DNA of 64,000 nt from Streptomyces diastatochromogenes (GTDB lineage Bacteria > Actinomycetota > Actinomycetes > Streptomycetales > Streptomycetaceae). Below, one piece after another: positions 1 through 7,874 of the stretch. The translations under genes and the position numbers were made by a program. The notes under the pieces were generated by a model. That model was not told the DNA's origin, did no database searches, and was given only the letters and a program-made list of their open reading frames with translations. Location: positions 113,079-177,078 of the forward strand of contig NZ_MCGQ01000027.1 in the NCBI RefSeq assembly GCF_002242805.1, read 5' to 3'. Within the stretch, counting starts at the first letter, position 1. Each line of letters opens with the position of its first letter.

Positions 1-287
1 ACGGCCGCCGCCGCGAACGCCTTGAACGTCGAGCACATCGCGAACCGCTCCCCCGCGCGGTACGCCACGGTCCGGCCGGTGCGCACGTTGTGGGCGTACA
101 CACCGAGCCGCGCGCCGTACCGCTGCTCCAGATCGCCCAACTCGGTGTGCGGGTCGGCCGTTCCGCTCCCCGGGTCGGCCGAGGCGGTCGGCGCGACCGC
201 GGCGGGGGCGATCACGGCGGCGGTGGTGAGGGCGAGACCGGCCTGGAACAGGCGGCGGCGCGGCAGAGGGGTGCTGGCACTGGTCAT
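1..287 (-). CDS. Class A beta-lactamase, N-terminal part (cut by window start)
   Basis: Only the first 95 codons are in the window. The protein opens with a twin-arginine-like signal (PRRRLFQAG followed by an Ala-rich hydrophobic stretch ending near TASA), so export by Tat is likely. The mature part contains LGVYAHNVRTGRTVAYRAGERFAMCSTFK, in which STFK is the SxxK active-site serine motif of class A beta-lactamases; the preceding FAMCSTFK context is typical of that class. It would hydrolyse beta-lactams outside the membrane. The gene is divergent from a LysR regulator and a coupled penicillin-recognising protein, the arrangement known for inducible Streptomyces beta-lactamases. The SDN, omega-loop and KTG motifs lie outside the window, so activity cannot be judged. 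Confidence 0.85.
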   Translation of the reverse strand, partial: MTSASTPLPRRRLFQAGLALTTAAVIAPAAVAPTASADPGSGTADPHTELGDLEQRYGARLGVYAHNVRTGRTVAYRAGERFAMCSTFKAFAAAA

Positions 288-383
288 GTGCGGAGTTCTC
301 CCTGGTCATCCGTCATCGGTTTGGTGGATCTTCGACGGGGACCAGCGAAACAGCAGGACTCCACCCATGTCCAAGAGAGATCT

Positions 384-412
384 TTGAACCCCTCATGACT
401 TATTGATATGAC
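384..412 (+). promoter_or_regulatory. Promoter of the LysR gene; transcript probably leaderless
   Basis: TTGAAC at 384-389, a 17-bp spacer and TATGAC at 407-412 make a good sigma-HrdB-type promoter. The expected start point, about 7 bp downstream, falls on the LysR ATG at 419, so the mRNA would have no leader; no Shine-Dalgarno sequence is seen. The direct repeat ATGACT (396-401 and 408-413 region) lies across the spacer and -10 and could be part of a LysR-type site serving both divergent genes. Confidence 0.55.
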
Positions 413-418
413 TGCTGG

Positions 419-1417
419 ATGGATCTCCTCGCGCACCTGGAGGCGTACGTCGCGACCGTCGACGAGTCGAGCTTCTCGCGCGCGGCCGACCGGCTCGGGA
501 TCGCCCAGCCGCTCCTCAGCCGCCGTATCAAGACACTGGAGGCCCACTTCGGAGGCCTGTTGTTCGACCGTTCGCGGCGGCAGGTCACGACGACGGAGCT
601 GGGCCTGCTCCTGCTTCCGTACGCGCAGGACGTGCTGGACCGGGCTCAGCGGCTCGGGCAGGTCGCCCGGTCGGCCCGCCGGGCGCAGGTGCGTGCCGTG
701 GGCGTGCCCATGGACTGCGCACCGGTGGCGCTGGCGCGGGTCATCCGCGCGGCCACCGAACGCGGGATCACGCTCGGCATGCGCGAACTGCCGCCGGCGG
801 AACGGGTCTCCGGGCTCGCCGACGGCTCGCTCACGTACGCGCTGGTGCGCGTCCCCCGGGAGCAGGCCGGGGTCCGGGTACCGCTCGGCCTGGCGTCGGC
901 CGCACCGTCCGAGGCGCCGGAGCCGGCGGCCGTAGGAGCGAGCGGCGGGCGACGGCGCGCGATCCATCTGGAGGACCTGCGGCCACGCCGGAGCCGTCAC
1001 GGTGAACTTCCTGCCGTGCTGCCCGTTCTGACCCTGACCGAGGACCAAGTGCCGTACGCACACGACAGGTTGGTTCGCGCCGCCGCCCGAGCCGGCCTGC
1101 CGGAGGGCCTGGTCCGGCCGGCCGGACCGGCGGCGACGGCCCTCGCCGAGACCCTGGCCGGTGGAGCGCTTCTGCTGTGTGCCGAGCCGTTCGCCCGGCA
1201 GCACGGGGCGAGTTGGGCGCCACTGGCCGATACCGCACTGCACCGGGGGTACGACGTGCAGGGGGCACGAGGTCGGCCCGCAGCAGTGGACGTACCCGAT
1301 TGGCTGACCGCGCTGCTCGCGGCGGCGGCCGGTGCCCCGGCCGGAGCGCCGGACACGCTCCGGCTGCCCGGGCCGGTGGCCGAGGACGCCTCGTCGCGGC
1401 TGGCGGCACGCGGATGA
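419..1417 (+). CDS. LysR-family transcriptional regulator (BlaA-like)
   Basis: 332 aa. Residues 1-60 form the LysR winged helix (AYVATVDESSFSRAADRLGIAQPLLSRRIKTLE), followed by a linker helix and a diverged effector domain; the length is usual for LTTRs, slightly long at the C-terminus. It is divergent from the beta-lactamase and its stop codon overlaps the start of the next gene (ATGA at 1414-1417), indicating translational coupling. In S. cacaoi the equivalent LysR protein BlaA activates the beta-lactamase gene together with BlaB; I infer the same role from gene order. No evidence in the sequence identifies the effector. LysR assignment is firm, BlaA equivalence is probable. Confidence 0.85.
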   Translation: MDLLAHLEAYVATVDESSFSRAADRLGIAQPLLSRRIKTLEAHFGGLLFDRSRRQVTTTELGLLLLPYAQDVLDRAQRLGQVARSARRAQVRAVGVPMDCAPVALARVIRAATERGITLGMRELPPAERVSGLADGSLTYALVRVPREQAGVRVPLGLASAAPSEAPEPAAVGASGGRRRAIHLEDLRPRRSRHGELPAVLPVLTLTEDQVPYAHDRLVRAAARAGLPEGLVRPAGPAATALAETLAGGALLLCAEPFARQHGASWAPLADTALHRGYDVQGARGRPAAVDVPDWLTALLAAAAGAPAGAPDTLRLPGPVAEDASSRLAARG

Positions 1418-2349
1418 GCGCGGAACCGGTGCACCGCCCGGCCTGCGTGGCCGGGGACGGAGCCCTGCTCGACGTCGCCGAGGCGGTCGCGGCGGACTGG
1501 GCGGCGCTCGGAGTCCGTGGCTCGTTCCTCGCCCGCAACCTGGACTCGGGCGAGCAACTCGGCTTCGACGTCGACGAGGCGATGCCCCTCGCCTCGGTGG
1601 TGAAGGTGCCGCTCGCCCTGGTCGTGCTGGACCGGATCGCGGCCGGGGAACTCGACCCGGCGCGCCCGGTCACCGTCGACCCGGCCACCAGCAGCATCGG
1701 TCCCACCGGACTCGCGGCGTTCCGGCACCCGGCCACCGTGGCCGTCGGCGACCTCCTCCTCCTGATGCTCTCGGTGAGCGACAACGCCGCCGCCGACGCC
1801 CTGTTCGACCTGGTGCCGGTGGCGGAGGTCGACACCCGCCTGCGGGCGTGGGGGTGCGCGGGGATACGGGTACGGCACCGGATGAACCACATGTACGAGT
1901 GCGCGGCCGGAGCTGCCGGCAACGACTTCTCGCTCGCGCTGGAACTGGCCGTCCGCGACGAGCGTGCCGGACGGCACACCATCGAGACCCTGGACCCGGC
2001 CCATGCCAACCTGGGCTCGGCCTCGGCGCTCGTGGACCTGCTGCAGCACGTGTGGACGGACGAGATCTCCCAGCCCCTGGCGACGGCCGAGCTGCGCCGC
2101 CTGATGGGCTTCCAGGTATTCACCCAGCGGCTGGCGAGCGAGCTGCGCGCGGACACGCTGCGGTGGAGCGGCAAGACGGGCACCTTCCTCCACCTACGAC
2201 ACGAGATCGGGGTCGTGGAGGCCGAGTCCGGAGACCGGGTCGCCCTGGCCGCGCTCACCCGCGCGGACCGGCGGGCCGGCCTGGCCCCGGACATCGACCT
2301 CGCGATGGGAATCGGCGCACGGCGGGCGTTCGAGGCGTTGCGGGGGTGA
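1414..2349 (+). CDS. Serine beta-lactamase/PBP-like regulatory protein (BlaB-like)
   Basis: 311 aa from the ATG at 1414 that overlaps the LysR stop. It has the three penicillin-binding motifs: SVVK (61-64), SDN (122-124) and KTG (254-256, in WSGKTG). Unlike a true beta-lactamase it has no signal peptide, so it should stay in the cytoplasm, and I do not find the class A ExxLN omega-loop motif, although E162 and N170 lie in about the right place. This fits BlaB of S. cacaoi, which is required with the LysR protein BlaA for beta-lactamase expression. Acylation without quick deacylation, as in a drug sensor, is inference. An intracellular class A-like hydrolase is the alternative. Confidence 0.8.
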   Translation: MSAEPVHRPACVAGDGALLDVAEAVAADWAALGVRGSFLARNLDSGEQLGFDVDEAMPLASVVKVPLALVVLDRIAAGELDPARPVTVDPATSSIGPTGLAAFRHPATVAVGDLLLLMLSVSDNAAADALFDLVPVAEVDTRLRAWGCAGIRVRHRMNHMYECAAGAAGNDFSLALELAVRDERAGRHTIETLDPAHANLGSASALVDLLQHVWTDEISQPLATAELRRLMGFQVFTQRLASELRADTLRWSGKTGTFLHLRHEIGVVEAESGDRVALAALTRADRRAGLAPDIDLAMGIGARRAFEALRG

Positions 2350-2378
2350 GGGGGCGGTTCCCGCACCCGGTCACGGCT

Positions 2379-2392
2379 GGGCCGAAGGGCCC
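2379..2392. promoter_or_regulatory. Short palindrome GGGCC-GAAG-GGCCC
   Basis: Five-base arms around GAAG, lying 110 bp upstream of the cNMP-binding protein gene. The layout resembles DevR/DosR-type boxes (GGGAC-N4-GTCCC), and a related GGGACCGAACGGC lies before the first universal stress gene. The match is loose and in GC-rich DNA it could occur by chance. Confidence 0.25.
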
Positions 2393-2502
2393 CGGGTGGG
2401 GCCGAGTGACCTGTTGTGGGTGGGACCGGATGAGCACAGGCTGGAATCAGGAGCCCCACGGTCGCCGGGGCTACCGGATCTGCGGCGAAGGGAGCTGGAG
2501 CG

Positions 2503-2961
2503 ATGACCTCCGTCACCACCATGAGCGCGGCCCTGCCCCCCGAGCATCGCGTACAGCTGATGCAGCTCGCCCGCGAGGTCTCCTTCGAGGCCGGGACGCG
2601 GCTGTTCGAGGAGGGCCGGCGCGCCGACCGCTTCTGGATCGTACGGACCGGCACCGTCGCCCTCGACCTGCATGTGCCCGGCCGTCGTCCCGCCGTCATC
2701 GAGTCGATCGGGCACGGCGAGCTGGTCGGCTGGTCCTGGCACTTCCCGCCCCACCTGTGGCACCTGGGCGGCGAGGCGATGACACCGGTGCGGGCCTGGG
2801 AGTTCGACGCGGAGCCGGTCCGGGCGATGTGCGCCACCGATCCCGGTTTCGGGCGGGCGATCGCGGTCTGGATCGGGCTCGTGGTGGCCCAGCGGCTGCA
2901 CGCCTCCCGGGTCCGGCTGCTCGACCTCTACGCCCCCTACGGGAGTGGTGGCCTGGAATAG
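2503..2961 (+). CDS. Cyclic nucleotide-binding (Crp/Fnr-like) domain protein without HTH
   Basis: 152 aa. Residues about 15-120 look like one cNMP-binding beta-roll (FEAGTRLFEEGRRADRFWIVRTGTVALDL, then IGHGELVGWSWHFPP). The protein ends shortly after the C-helix (LVVAQRLHASRVRLLDLYAPYG) and has no room for the Crp DNA-binding domain, so it is a stand-alone sensor domain rather than a transcription factor. The start is preceded by AGGGAGCTGGAG. It lies next to Rv1733c-like, phosphoketolase and universal stress genes; similar small cNMP-domain proteins accompany these genes in the hypoxia/dormancy region of S. coelicolor. Ligand unknown. Confidence 0.8.
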   Translation: MTSVTTMSAALPPEHRVQLMQLAREVSFEAGTRLFEEGRRADRFWIVRTGTVALDLHVPGRRPAVIESIGHGELVGWSWHFPPHLWHLGGEAMTPVRAWEFDAEPVRAMCATDPGFGRAIAVWIGLVVAQRLHASRVRLLDLYAPYGSGGLE

Positions 2962-3066
2962 CCGGACTCCGTCGGCATCACGGCCCTGGAGAGCTGTCCG
3001 GACCGGTTGACGCGGCTCCGCCGGGCATGACCGACCGGGACCGACCGACGCGCCGGGCAGGCTCAG

Positions 3067-3100
3067 CCCCTGCCCCTGCCCCTGCCCCTGCCCCTGCCCC
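3067..3100. repeat. Tandem hexamer repeat (CCCCTG)5 plus CCCC
   Basis: Five perfect CCCCTG units and a final CCCC, bordered by GGCTCAG on both sides, just beyond the stop codon of the Rv1733c-like gene (3104). It is non-coding as annotated. It may be a simple slippage tract; its copy number could vary between strains. Confidence 0.85.
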
Positions 3101-3103
3101 GGC

Positions 3104-3706
3104 TCAGGTTCCGCCACTGCTGTAGTTCCGCCACTCGGGGCCGATCCGCTTCCATTCCTCGTCCCACTCGGACATGCGTCGGCGCATGCGCCAGGTGCGG
3201 ACCACCCAGCCCCCGGTCCAGACGGCCACGCCGGCCGAGGCGGCGGCGAGCACGCCGGTCAGGGCCGACTGCAGGGTCGCCTCAGCGGTGGAGGGAGGCG
3301 GCGACACCATCCGGTTCGCGGGGTCCGTCCACACCGTGAGCCGGCTGCCGGCCGGGGCGCCCGGGTAGACCTTGGCCCGGTCGGTGTGCACCGAGCCGTC
3401 CGCGGCCGTCCAGCGCACGGTGGCCCACACCCGGCCGTCGTCGTAGCCACCGCCGGACGGCGGGGTCCGGGCCGCGTCGTCGGTCAGCACCGCCGTCACC
3501 GCGTGGACCTGGGCCCGCCGCGCGGCGAACGACGAGTCCACCGACAGGGCCGCCGCCGCGCCCGCGACGATGCCGACGAGCAGGACGAGGGTCCAGGTGG
3601 CGAGCACGATCCAGGCCTCGACGACGTCGCTGTGCCGCCGGAGCGGGTTGCGACGCCATCGCCACCAGCGCAGCCGGGTCACACTCATGGGAGGTGTCCG
3701 CGTCAT
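3104..3706 (-). CDS. Rv1733c-family two-TM membrane protein
   Basis: 200 aa. The first TM (AWIVLATWTLVLLVGIVAGAAAAL) follows a basic N-terminus (RWWRWRRNPLRRHSDVVEAW), then an outer domain of about 90 residues (DDGRVWATVRWTAADGSVHTDRAKV), a second TM (ALTGVLAAASAGVAVWTGGWVV) and a basic tail. This is the Rv1733c layout; the M. tuberculosis member belongs to the DosR dormancy regulon, but its biochemical function is unknown. The ATG at 3706 is chosen because GAGAGGAGG lies 9 bases upstream; an internal ATG at 3688 is less likely. Its neighbours (cNMP protein, phosphoketolase, universal stress proteins) support a low-oxygen or stationary-phase role. Confidence 0.75.
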   Translation of the reverse strand: MTRTPPMSVTRLRWWRWRRNPLRRHSDVVEAWIVLATWTLVLLVGIVAGAAAALSVDSSFAARRAQVHAVTAVLTDDAARTPPSGGGYDDGRVWATVRWTAADGSVHTDRAKVYPGAPAGSRLTVWTDPANRMVSPPPSTAEATLQSALTGVLAAASAGVAVWTGGWVVRTWRMRRRMSEWDEEWKRIGPEWRNYSSGGT

Positions 3707-3828
3707 CGGTCGCCGCCTCCTCTCGCATACCGGCGGCCACCGGGCAGGGCGTGCGGGCCCGCTCGGCGTCCGGGTCCGGGCCGAGGTCCGGGTGACGCCC
3801 GCCACGACCCGACCCGATCCGGGTAGGC

Positions 3829-3858
3829 GGTGTACGACACGGCACGGTGTCGTACACC
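3829..3858. repeat. Perfect 12-bp inverted repeat in the 303-bp gap 3707-4009
   Basis: GGTGTACGACAC (3829-3840), spacer GGCACG, GTGTCGTACACC (3847-3858). It lies about 125 bp upstream of the Rv1733c-like start and downstream of phosphoketolase (also minus strand), so it could be an operator for the former or a terminator for the latter. There is no T tract. The rest of the 303-bp gap shows no gene; candidate coding frames there lack a ribosome site and family motifs. Confidence 0.7.
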
Positions 3859-4009
3859 CGGCCGCTGAGCGCCACCCCACCATCGTGCACCTCGAAACGG
3901 ATCGGTGCCGCCCGCAGACAGAAAGAGCCGTACGACGACGCAGGACGGGACCCCTCGGGACAGGCCACCGGTGTGGTGTCCCGGACGGTCCAGGGCCCGG
4001 GCAGCCGGT

Positions 4010-6391
4010 TCAGCTGTGCCAGCTCCAGTCGGCGACCTCCGGCAGGTCGGTGCCGTGTGCGCGGATCCAGTCGTGGTGGCGGGTGCGGGCGTCGGCCATG
4101 GCCTGGCGTACGCCGGCGGCCTGCGTCGCGAGGCCGGGCACGCGGTCGATGACGTCCATGACGAGCCGGTAGCGGTCGAGGTCGTTGCGCACGACCATGT
4201 CGAACGGGGTGGTCGTGGTCCCGGACTCCTTGTAGCCACGCACATGCAGGTTGTGGTGGCCGGTGCGGCTGTAGGCGAGGCGGTGGATCAGCCACGGGTA
4301 GCCGTGGTAGGCGAAGATCACCGGTCTGTCGGCGGTGAACAGTCCGTCGAACTCGAAGTCGGTCATCCCGTGCGGATGGTCCTCGCGCGGCATCAGCCGG
4401 GTCATGTCGACCACGTTGACCACCCGCACCGCCAGGTCGGGCAGGTGCCGGCGCAGCAGCTGCGCGGCGGCCAGCACCTCCAGCGTGGGTACGTCACCCG
4501 CGCAGGCCAGGACGACGTCCGGTGTGCCGCCGTTCTCGGTGCCGGCCCACTCCCAGATCCCGGCGCCGCGGGCGCAGTGGACCCGGGCCTGGTCCAGGGA
4601 CAGCCAGTCGAAGCACGGCTGCTTGCCCGCGACGATCACGTTGACGTAGTCCCGGCTGCGCAGGGCGTGATCGGTCACGGAGAGCAGGGTGTTGGCGTCC
4701 GGCGGCAGATAGACGCGCACCACCTCGGGGCTCTTGTTGAGGACGTGGTCGACGAAGCCGGGGTCCTGGTGCGAGAAGCCGTTGTGGTCCTGGCGCCAGA
4801 CGTGCGAGGTCAGCAGGTAGTTGAGGGAGGCGACGGGGGCCCGCCAGGGCAGCCGGCGCGAGGTCTTCAGCCACTTGATGTGCTGGTTGACCATGGAGTC
4901 GACGATGTGCACGAACGCCTCGTAGCAGGAGAACAGTCCGTGCCGGCCGGTGAGCAGATAGCCCTCCAGCCAGCCCTGGCAGAGGTGTTCGGAGAGGATC
5001 TCCATCACCCGGCCGTGCCGGTCCAGGTGTTCGTCGACCGGAAGTGTCTCGGCCTGCCAGGCCTTTCCGGTGGCCTCGAAGACGGCCTCGAGCCGGTTGG
5101 AGGCGGTCTCGTCCGGTCCGACGAGCCGGAAGTCCCGTCGCTCGCCGGTGTCCCGCATGACCCGTTCGAGCAGACCGCCCAGGACCCGGGTGGGTTCGTG
5201 CAGGGTCGTGCCGGGTTTGTCGACGGGTACGGCGAAGCCTGCCAGGGCCGGCAGGGGCAGCTCGCGGAGGAGGAGGCCGCCGTTGGCGTGCGGGCTCGCG
5301 CCGAGCCGCTTCGTCCCCTCGGGGACACAGGCGAGGACGTCCGCGACGGGCCGGCCGTCGGGGCCGAACAGTTCCTCGGGCCGGTACGAGCGCAGCCACT
5401 CCTCCAACTGCCGCAGGTGCTCGGGGTTCTCCTGGACTCCCGGCAGCGGGACCTGGTGGGCGCGCCAGGTGCCCTCGACGGGTTCGCCGTCCACCTCGGC
5501 CGGGCCGGTCCAGCCCTTGGGGGTGCGCAGCACGATCACCGGCCAGCGCGCCCGCTCGCCGCCGCCCTCCTCGCGGGCGGTGTGCTGGATCCGGGCGATG
5601 CGGTCCAGCGCGTCGTCCATCGCCGCGGCCATGGCGCGGTGGACCTGCTGCGGATCGTCGCCGGTCACGTGCAGGGGTTCGTGGCCGTATCCCCGCAGCA
5701 GTGCGTCGAGTTCGGGCTCCGGCAGGCGGGACAGCACGGTCGGGTTGGCGATCTTGTAGCCGTTGAGGTGCAGGATCGGCAGTACGGCCCCGTCGTGCAC
5801 CGGGTCGAGGAACTTGTTGGAGTGCCAGGAGGCGGCCAGCGGTCCGGTCTCCGCCTCGCCGTCGCCGATCACACAGGCCACCAGCAGGTCCGGGTTGTCG
5901 AGGGCCGCGCCGTAGGCGTGTGCGAGCGAGTAGCCGAGTTCGCCGCCCTCGTGGATCGAGCCCGGGGTCTCAGGGGCCACGTGGCTGGGCACTCCGCCCG
6001 GGAAGGAGAACTGCCGGAACAGCCGCTCCATGCCCGGCGCGTCCCGTGACACGTCCGGGTACGTCTCGCTGTAGCTGCCCTCCAGCCAGGAGTTGGCGAG
6101 GACCGACGGTCCGCCGTGCCCGGGACCCCACACGCACAGCGCGTCGAGGCCGCGGGCGCTGATCACCCGGTTGAGGTGGGTGTACACGAGGTTCAGGCCG
6201 GGGGACGTGCCCCAGTGGCCCAGCAGCCGGGGCTTGATGTGCCCCGGCTTCAGCGGCTCGGTCAGCAGCGGGTTGGCCATGAGGTAGATCTGGGCCGCCG
6301 CGAGGTAGTTGGCGGCGCGCCAGTGCGCGTCCAGGGTGCGCAGTTCGTCGTCGGTCGGTGCCGTGGCGTCCGGCTGGGCGGCCTTGGACAT
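4010..6391 (-). CDS. xfp: Xylulose-5-phosphate/fructose-6-phosphate phosphoketolase
   Basis: 793 aa, full length for the family. It is a ThDP enzyme that splits xylulose-5-P (or fructose-6-P) with phosphate to acetyl-phosphate plus glyceraldehyde-3-P (or erythrose-4-P), bypassing part of glycolysis. Visible signatures are EGGELGYSLAHAYGA (phosphoketolase signature 1), the ThDP-binding GDGEAETGPLAASWHSNKF followed by HLNGYKIANPT, and the C-terminal domain with GYPWLIHRLAY. The start has GGAG five bases upstream. It lies 48 bp behind a universal stress gene on the same strand, so the three genes 7760-4010 are probably one operon. Acetyl-phosphate production suits fermentative or slow-growth metabolism. 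Confidence 0.95.
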   Translation of the reverse strand: MSKAAQPDATAPTDDELRTLDAHWRAANYLAAAQIYLMANPLLTEPLKPGHIKPRLLGHWGTSPGLNLVYTHLNRVISARGLDALCVWGPGHGGPSVLANSWLEGSYSETYPDVSRDAPGMERLFRQFSFPGGVPSHVAPETPGSIHEGGELGYSLAHAYGAALDNPDLLVACVIGDGEAETGPLAASWHSNKFLDPVHDGAVLPILHLNGYKIANPTVLSRLPEPELDALLRGYGHEPLHVTGDDPQQVHRAMAAAMDDALDRIARIQHTAREEGGGERARWPVIVLRTPKGWTGPAEVDGEPVEGTWRAHQVPLPGVQENPEHLRQLEEWLRSYRPEELFGPDGRPVADVLACVPEGTKRLGASPHANGGLLLRELPLPALAGFAVPVDKPGTTLHEPTRVLGGLLERVMRDTGERRDFRLVGPDETASNRLEAVFEATGKAWQAETLPVDEHLDRHGRVMEILSEHLCQGWLEGYLLTGRHGLFSCYEAFVHIVDSMVNQHIKWLKTSRRLPWRAPVASLNYLLTSHVWRQDHNGFSHQDPGFVDHVLNKSPEVVRVYLPPDANTLLSVTDHALRSRDYVNVIVAGKQPCFDWLSLDQARVHCARGAGIWEWAGTENGGTPDVVLACAGDVPTLEVLAAAQLLRRHLPDLAVRVVNVVDMTRLMPREDHPHGMTDFEFDGLFTADRPVIFAYHGYPWLIHRLAYSRTGHHNLHVRGYKESGTTTTPFDMVVRNDLDRYRLVMDVIDRVPGLATQAAGVRQAMADARTRHHDWIRAHGTDLPEVADWSWHS

Positions 6392-6439
6392 GGGGACTCC
6401 GGAGATCGTCGTCGGTTGCCGGCAAGTGTGCCGGGAATG

Positions 6440-7273
6440 TCAGGAAAGGTCGGGTACCACGGCGACCGGGCATGCCGCGTGGTGGAGCACCCCGTGGGCG
6501 ACCCGGCCGAGCTGCGGGCCGAAGTGCCCCGGGCGGCGCCGGGTACCCACGACCAGCAGGTCGGCATCGTGGGAGGCGGCCAGCAGGGCGTCGCGGGTAC
6601 GGCCCGTGACGGTGTGCCGCCGCACCTCCAGGCCGACCGGTACGTCCCGCAGCGCCTTGTCCAGCGCCAGGGCTGCGTCCGGCTCCCGCTCGGCACTGCC
6701 CAGCAGGCTGTGACGCAGCACGTGTACGGCCTCCAGGGGTACCCCGCGCAGGCCGGCCTCCGCCGCGGCGAACCGCAGGGCCGCCGAGCCCGCCGTCTTC
6801 TCGTCGACGCCCAGGACGACCCTGCCGCCGGCCCCGGGGCGGACCTGGTCGTCGTGGCCGCCCGGCAGCACGATCACCGGGCAGTGCGCGTGCTCGGCCA
6901 CCGTCACGCCGACAGAGCCGAGGAGCGCCTCGGTGACGCCGCTGCGGCCGCGTTGGCCGAGGACCACCGCGAGCGCGGACTGGCTCTCCCGCACCAGTGC
7001 CTGCTCCGGTTCCTCGGGCAGCACCTCGGTGGTGATCCGCACGTCCGGTTGCCTGCGGTGGGCGCGCCGCTCGGCGGTCTCCACGATGTCCTCGGCCATC
7101 ACCTGTTCGGACGGTCTGTCGGAGCCCCGGCCGAGGGAGGCACCCTCGTAGCGCTCCCACACGGACGCGTACACGAGCCGCAGCGACGCGCGGCGCAGGG
7201 CCGCCGCGTCCGCCGCCCAGTCCACGGCTCTCAGGCTCGGCTCGGAACCGTCCACGCCGACGACGAGGGGCAT
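6440..7273 (-). CDS. Tandem-domain universal stress protein
   Basis: 277 aa with two UspA domains in tandem. The first starts MPLVVGVDGSEPSLRAVDWA and ends GQRGRSGVTEALLGSVGVTVAEHAHCPVIVL; the second contains VVLGVDEKTAGSAALRFA and ends GTRRRPGHFGPQLGRVAHGVLHHAACPVAVV. Both keep a G-x2-G-x9-G type nucleotide loop, so ATP binding is likely. The ATG at 7273 follows GGGAGGGGG; a longer start at 7303 has no ribosome site. It is 43 bp behind another universal stress gene and 48 bp ahead of phosphoketolase on the same strand. Such proteins act in the cytoplasm during starvation or oxygen limitation; the exact role is unknown. Confidence 0.9.
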   Translation of the reverse strand: MPLVVGVDGSEPSLRAVDWAADAAALRRASLRLVYASVWERYEGASLGRGSDRPSEQVMAEDIVETAERRAHRRQPDVRITTEVLPEEPEQALVRESQSALAVVLGQRGRSGVTEALLGSVGVTVAEHAHCPVIVLPGGHDDQVRPGAGGRVVLGVDEKTAGSAALRFAAAEAGLRGVPLEAVHVLRHSLLGSAEREPDAALALDKALRDVPVGLEVRRHTVTGRTRDALLAASHDADLLVVGTRRRPGHFGPQLGRVAHGVLHHAACPVAVVPDLS

Positions 7274-7316
7274 GACCGCCCCCTCCCGGGGTGAGGAATC
7301 CATCGCGTGCCCGGTC

Positions 7317-7760
7317 TCAAGCCGTCCCGGGGCGCACGACCACCACCGGGCAGGCGGCGTGGTGCGTCACGTGCTGGCTGACGGAACCCAGCAGGGCGCG
7401 GGCGAACCCGCCGTGCCCCCGGCTGCCGACGACCAGGCACTCGGCGCCCTCCGCGGCCCTGAGCAGGACCTCAGCGGGGTTGCCGTGCACCACCAGCGGC
7501 CGTACCGAGCCGACCGCCTCCGCGCCGAGCGCCTCGGTCAGTTCCCGCGTCATCCGCTCGCGGGCGTCCTCCTCGTCGACGTCCAGGTCCACCGCCGGCG
7601 CCGACCAGCCGTACAGGCCCGGCAGCTCCCAGGCGGCCACGGCGTCCACGGTGCCGCCGACGAGCCCGGCGTAGCGGACGGCCCAGCGCAGGGCCGCGTA
7701 CGAGGACGGCGACCCGTCGACACCGGCCACGATCCGGGGCCGGGAATCCTCCGTGTCCAT
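7317..7760 (-). CDS. Single-domain universal stress protein
   Basis: 147 aa, one UspA domain: RIVAGVDGSPSSYAALRWAVRYA at the N-terminus and GSRGHGGFARALLGSVSQHVTHHAACPVVVV at the C-terminus, with the ATP-binding glycine loop intact. The ATG at 7760 is chosen because GAGAGGTGGG lies just upstream; a start at 7820 has no such site. It is the first gene of a likely usp-usp-xfp operon. A GGGACCGAACGGC motif lies 37-49 bp upstream of the start and may be a regulatory site. Confidence 0.9.
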   Translation of the reverse strand: MDTEDSRPRIVAGVDGSPSSYAALRWAVRYAGLVGGTVDAVAAWELPGLYGWSAPAVDLDVDEEDARERMTRELTEALGAEAVGSVRPLVVHGNPAEVLLRAAEGAECLVVGSRGHGGFARALLGSVSQHVTHHAACPVVVVRPGTA

Positions 7761-7796
7761 GCGTCCCACCTCTCTCACGGCCAGAGCACCGGCCTC

Positions 7797-7809
7797 GCCG
7801 TTCGGTCCC
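7797..7809 (-). promoter_or_regulatory. Candidate DevR/OsdR-like half-palindromic motif
   Basis: GGGACCGAACGGC on the minus strand, 37-49 bp upstream of the first universal stress gene. It resembles the palindrome at 2379-2392 and the general shape of dormancy-regulator boxes. Recognition by such a regulator is inference. Confidence 0.25.
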
Positions 7810-7874
7810 CCATGCCCCACGCTGCGCGAGGTCGCGCCGCGCCGCCACAGCAGCGCATCCGGCGGTATGAGGCC

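Noticed and set aside
22..398. Plus-strand frames over the beta-lactamase start
   Set aside because: Shadows of the minus-strand beta-lactamase, whose Tat-like signal and STFK motif are clear.
3905..6049. 714-codon plus-strand frame opposite phosphoketolase
   Set aside because: Antisense frame of xfp with no recognisable domain.
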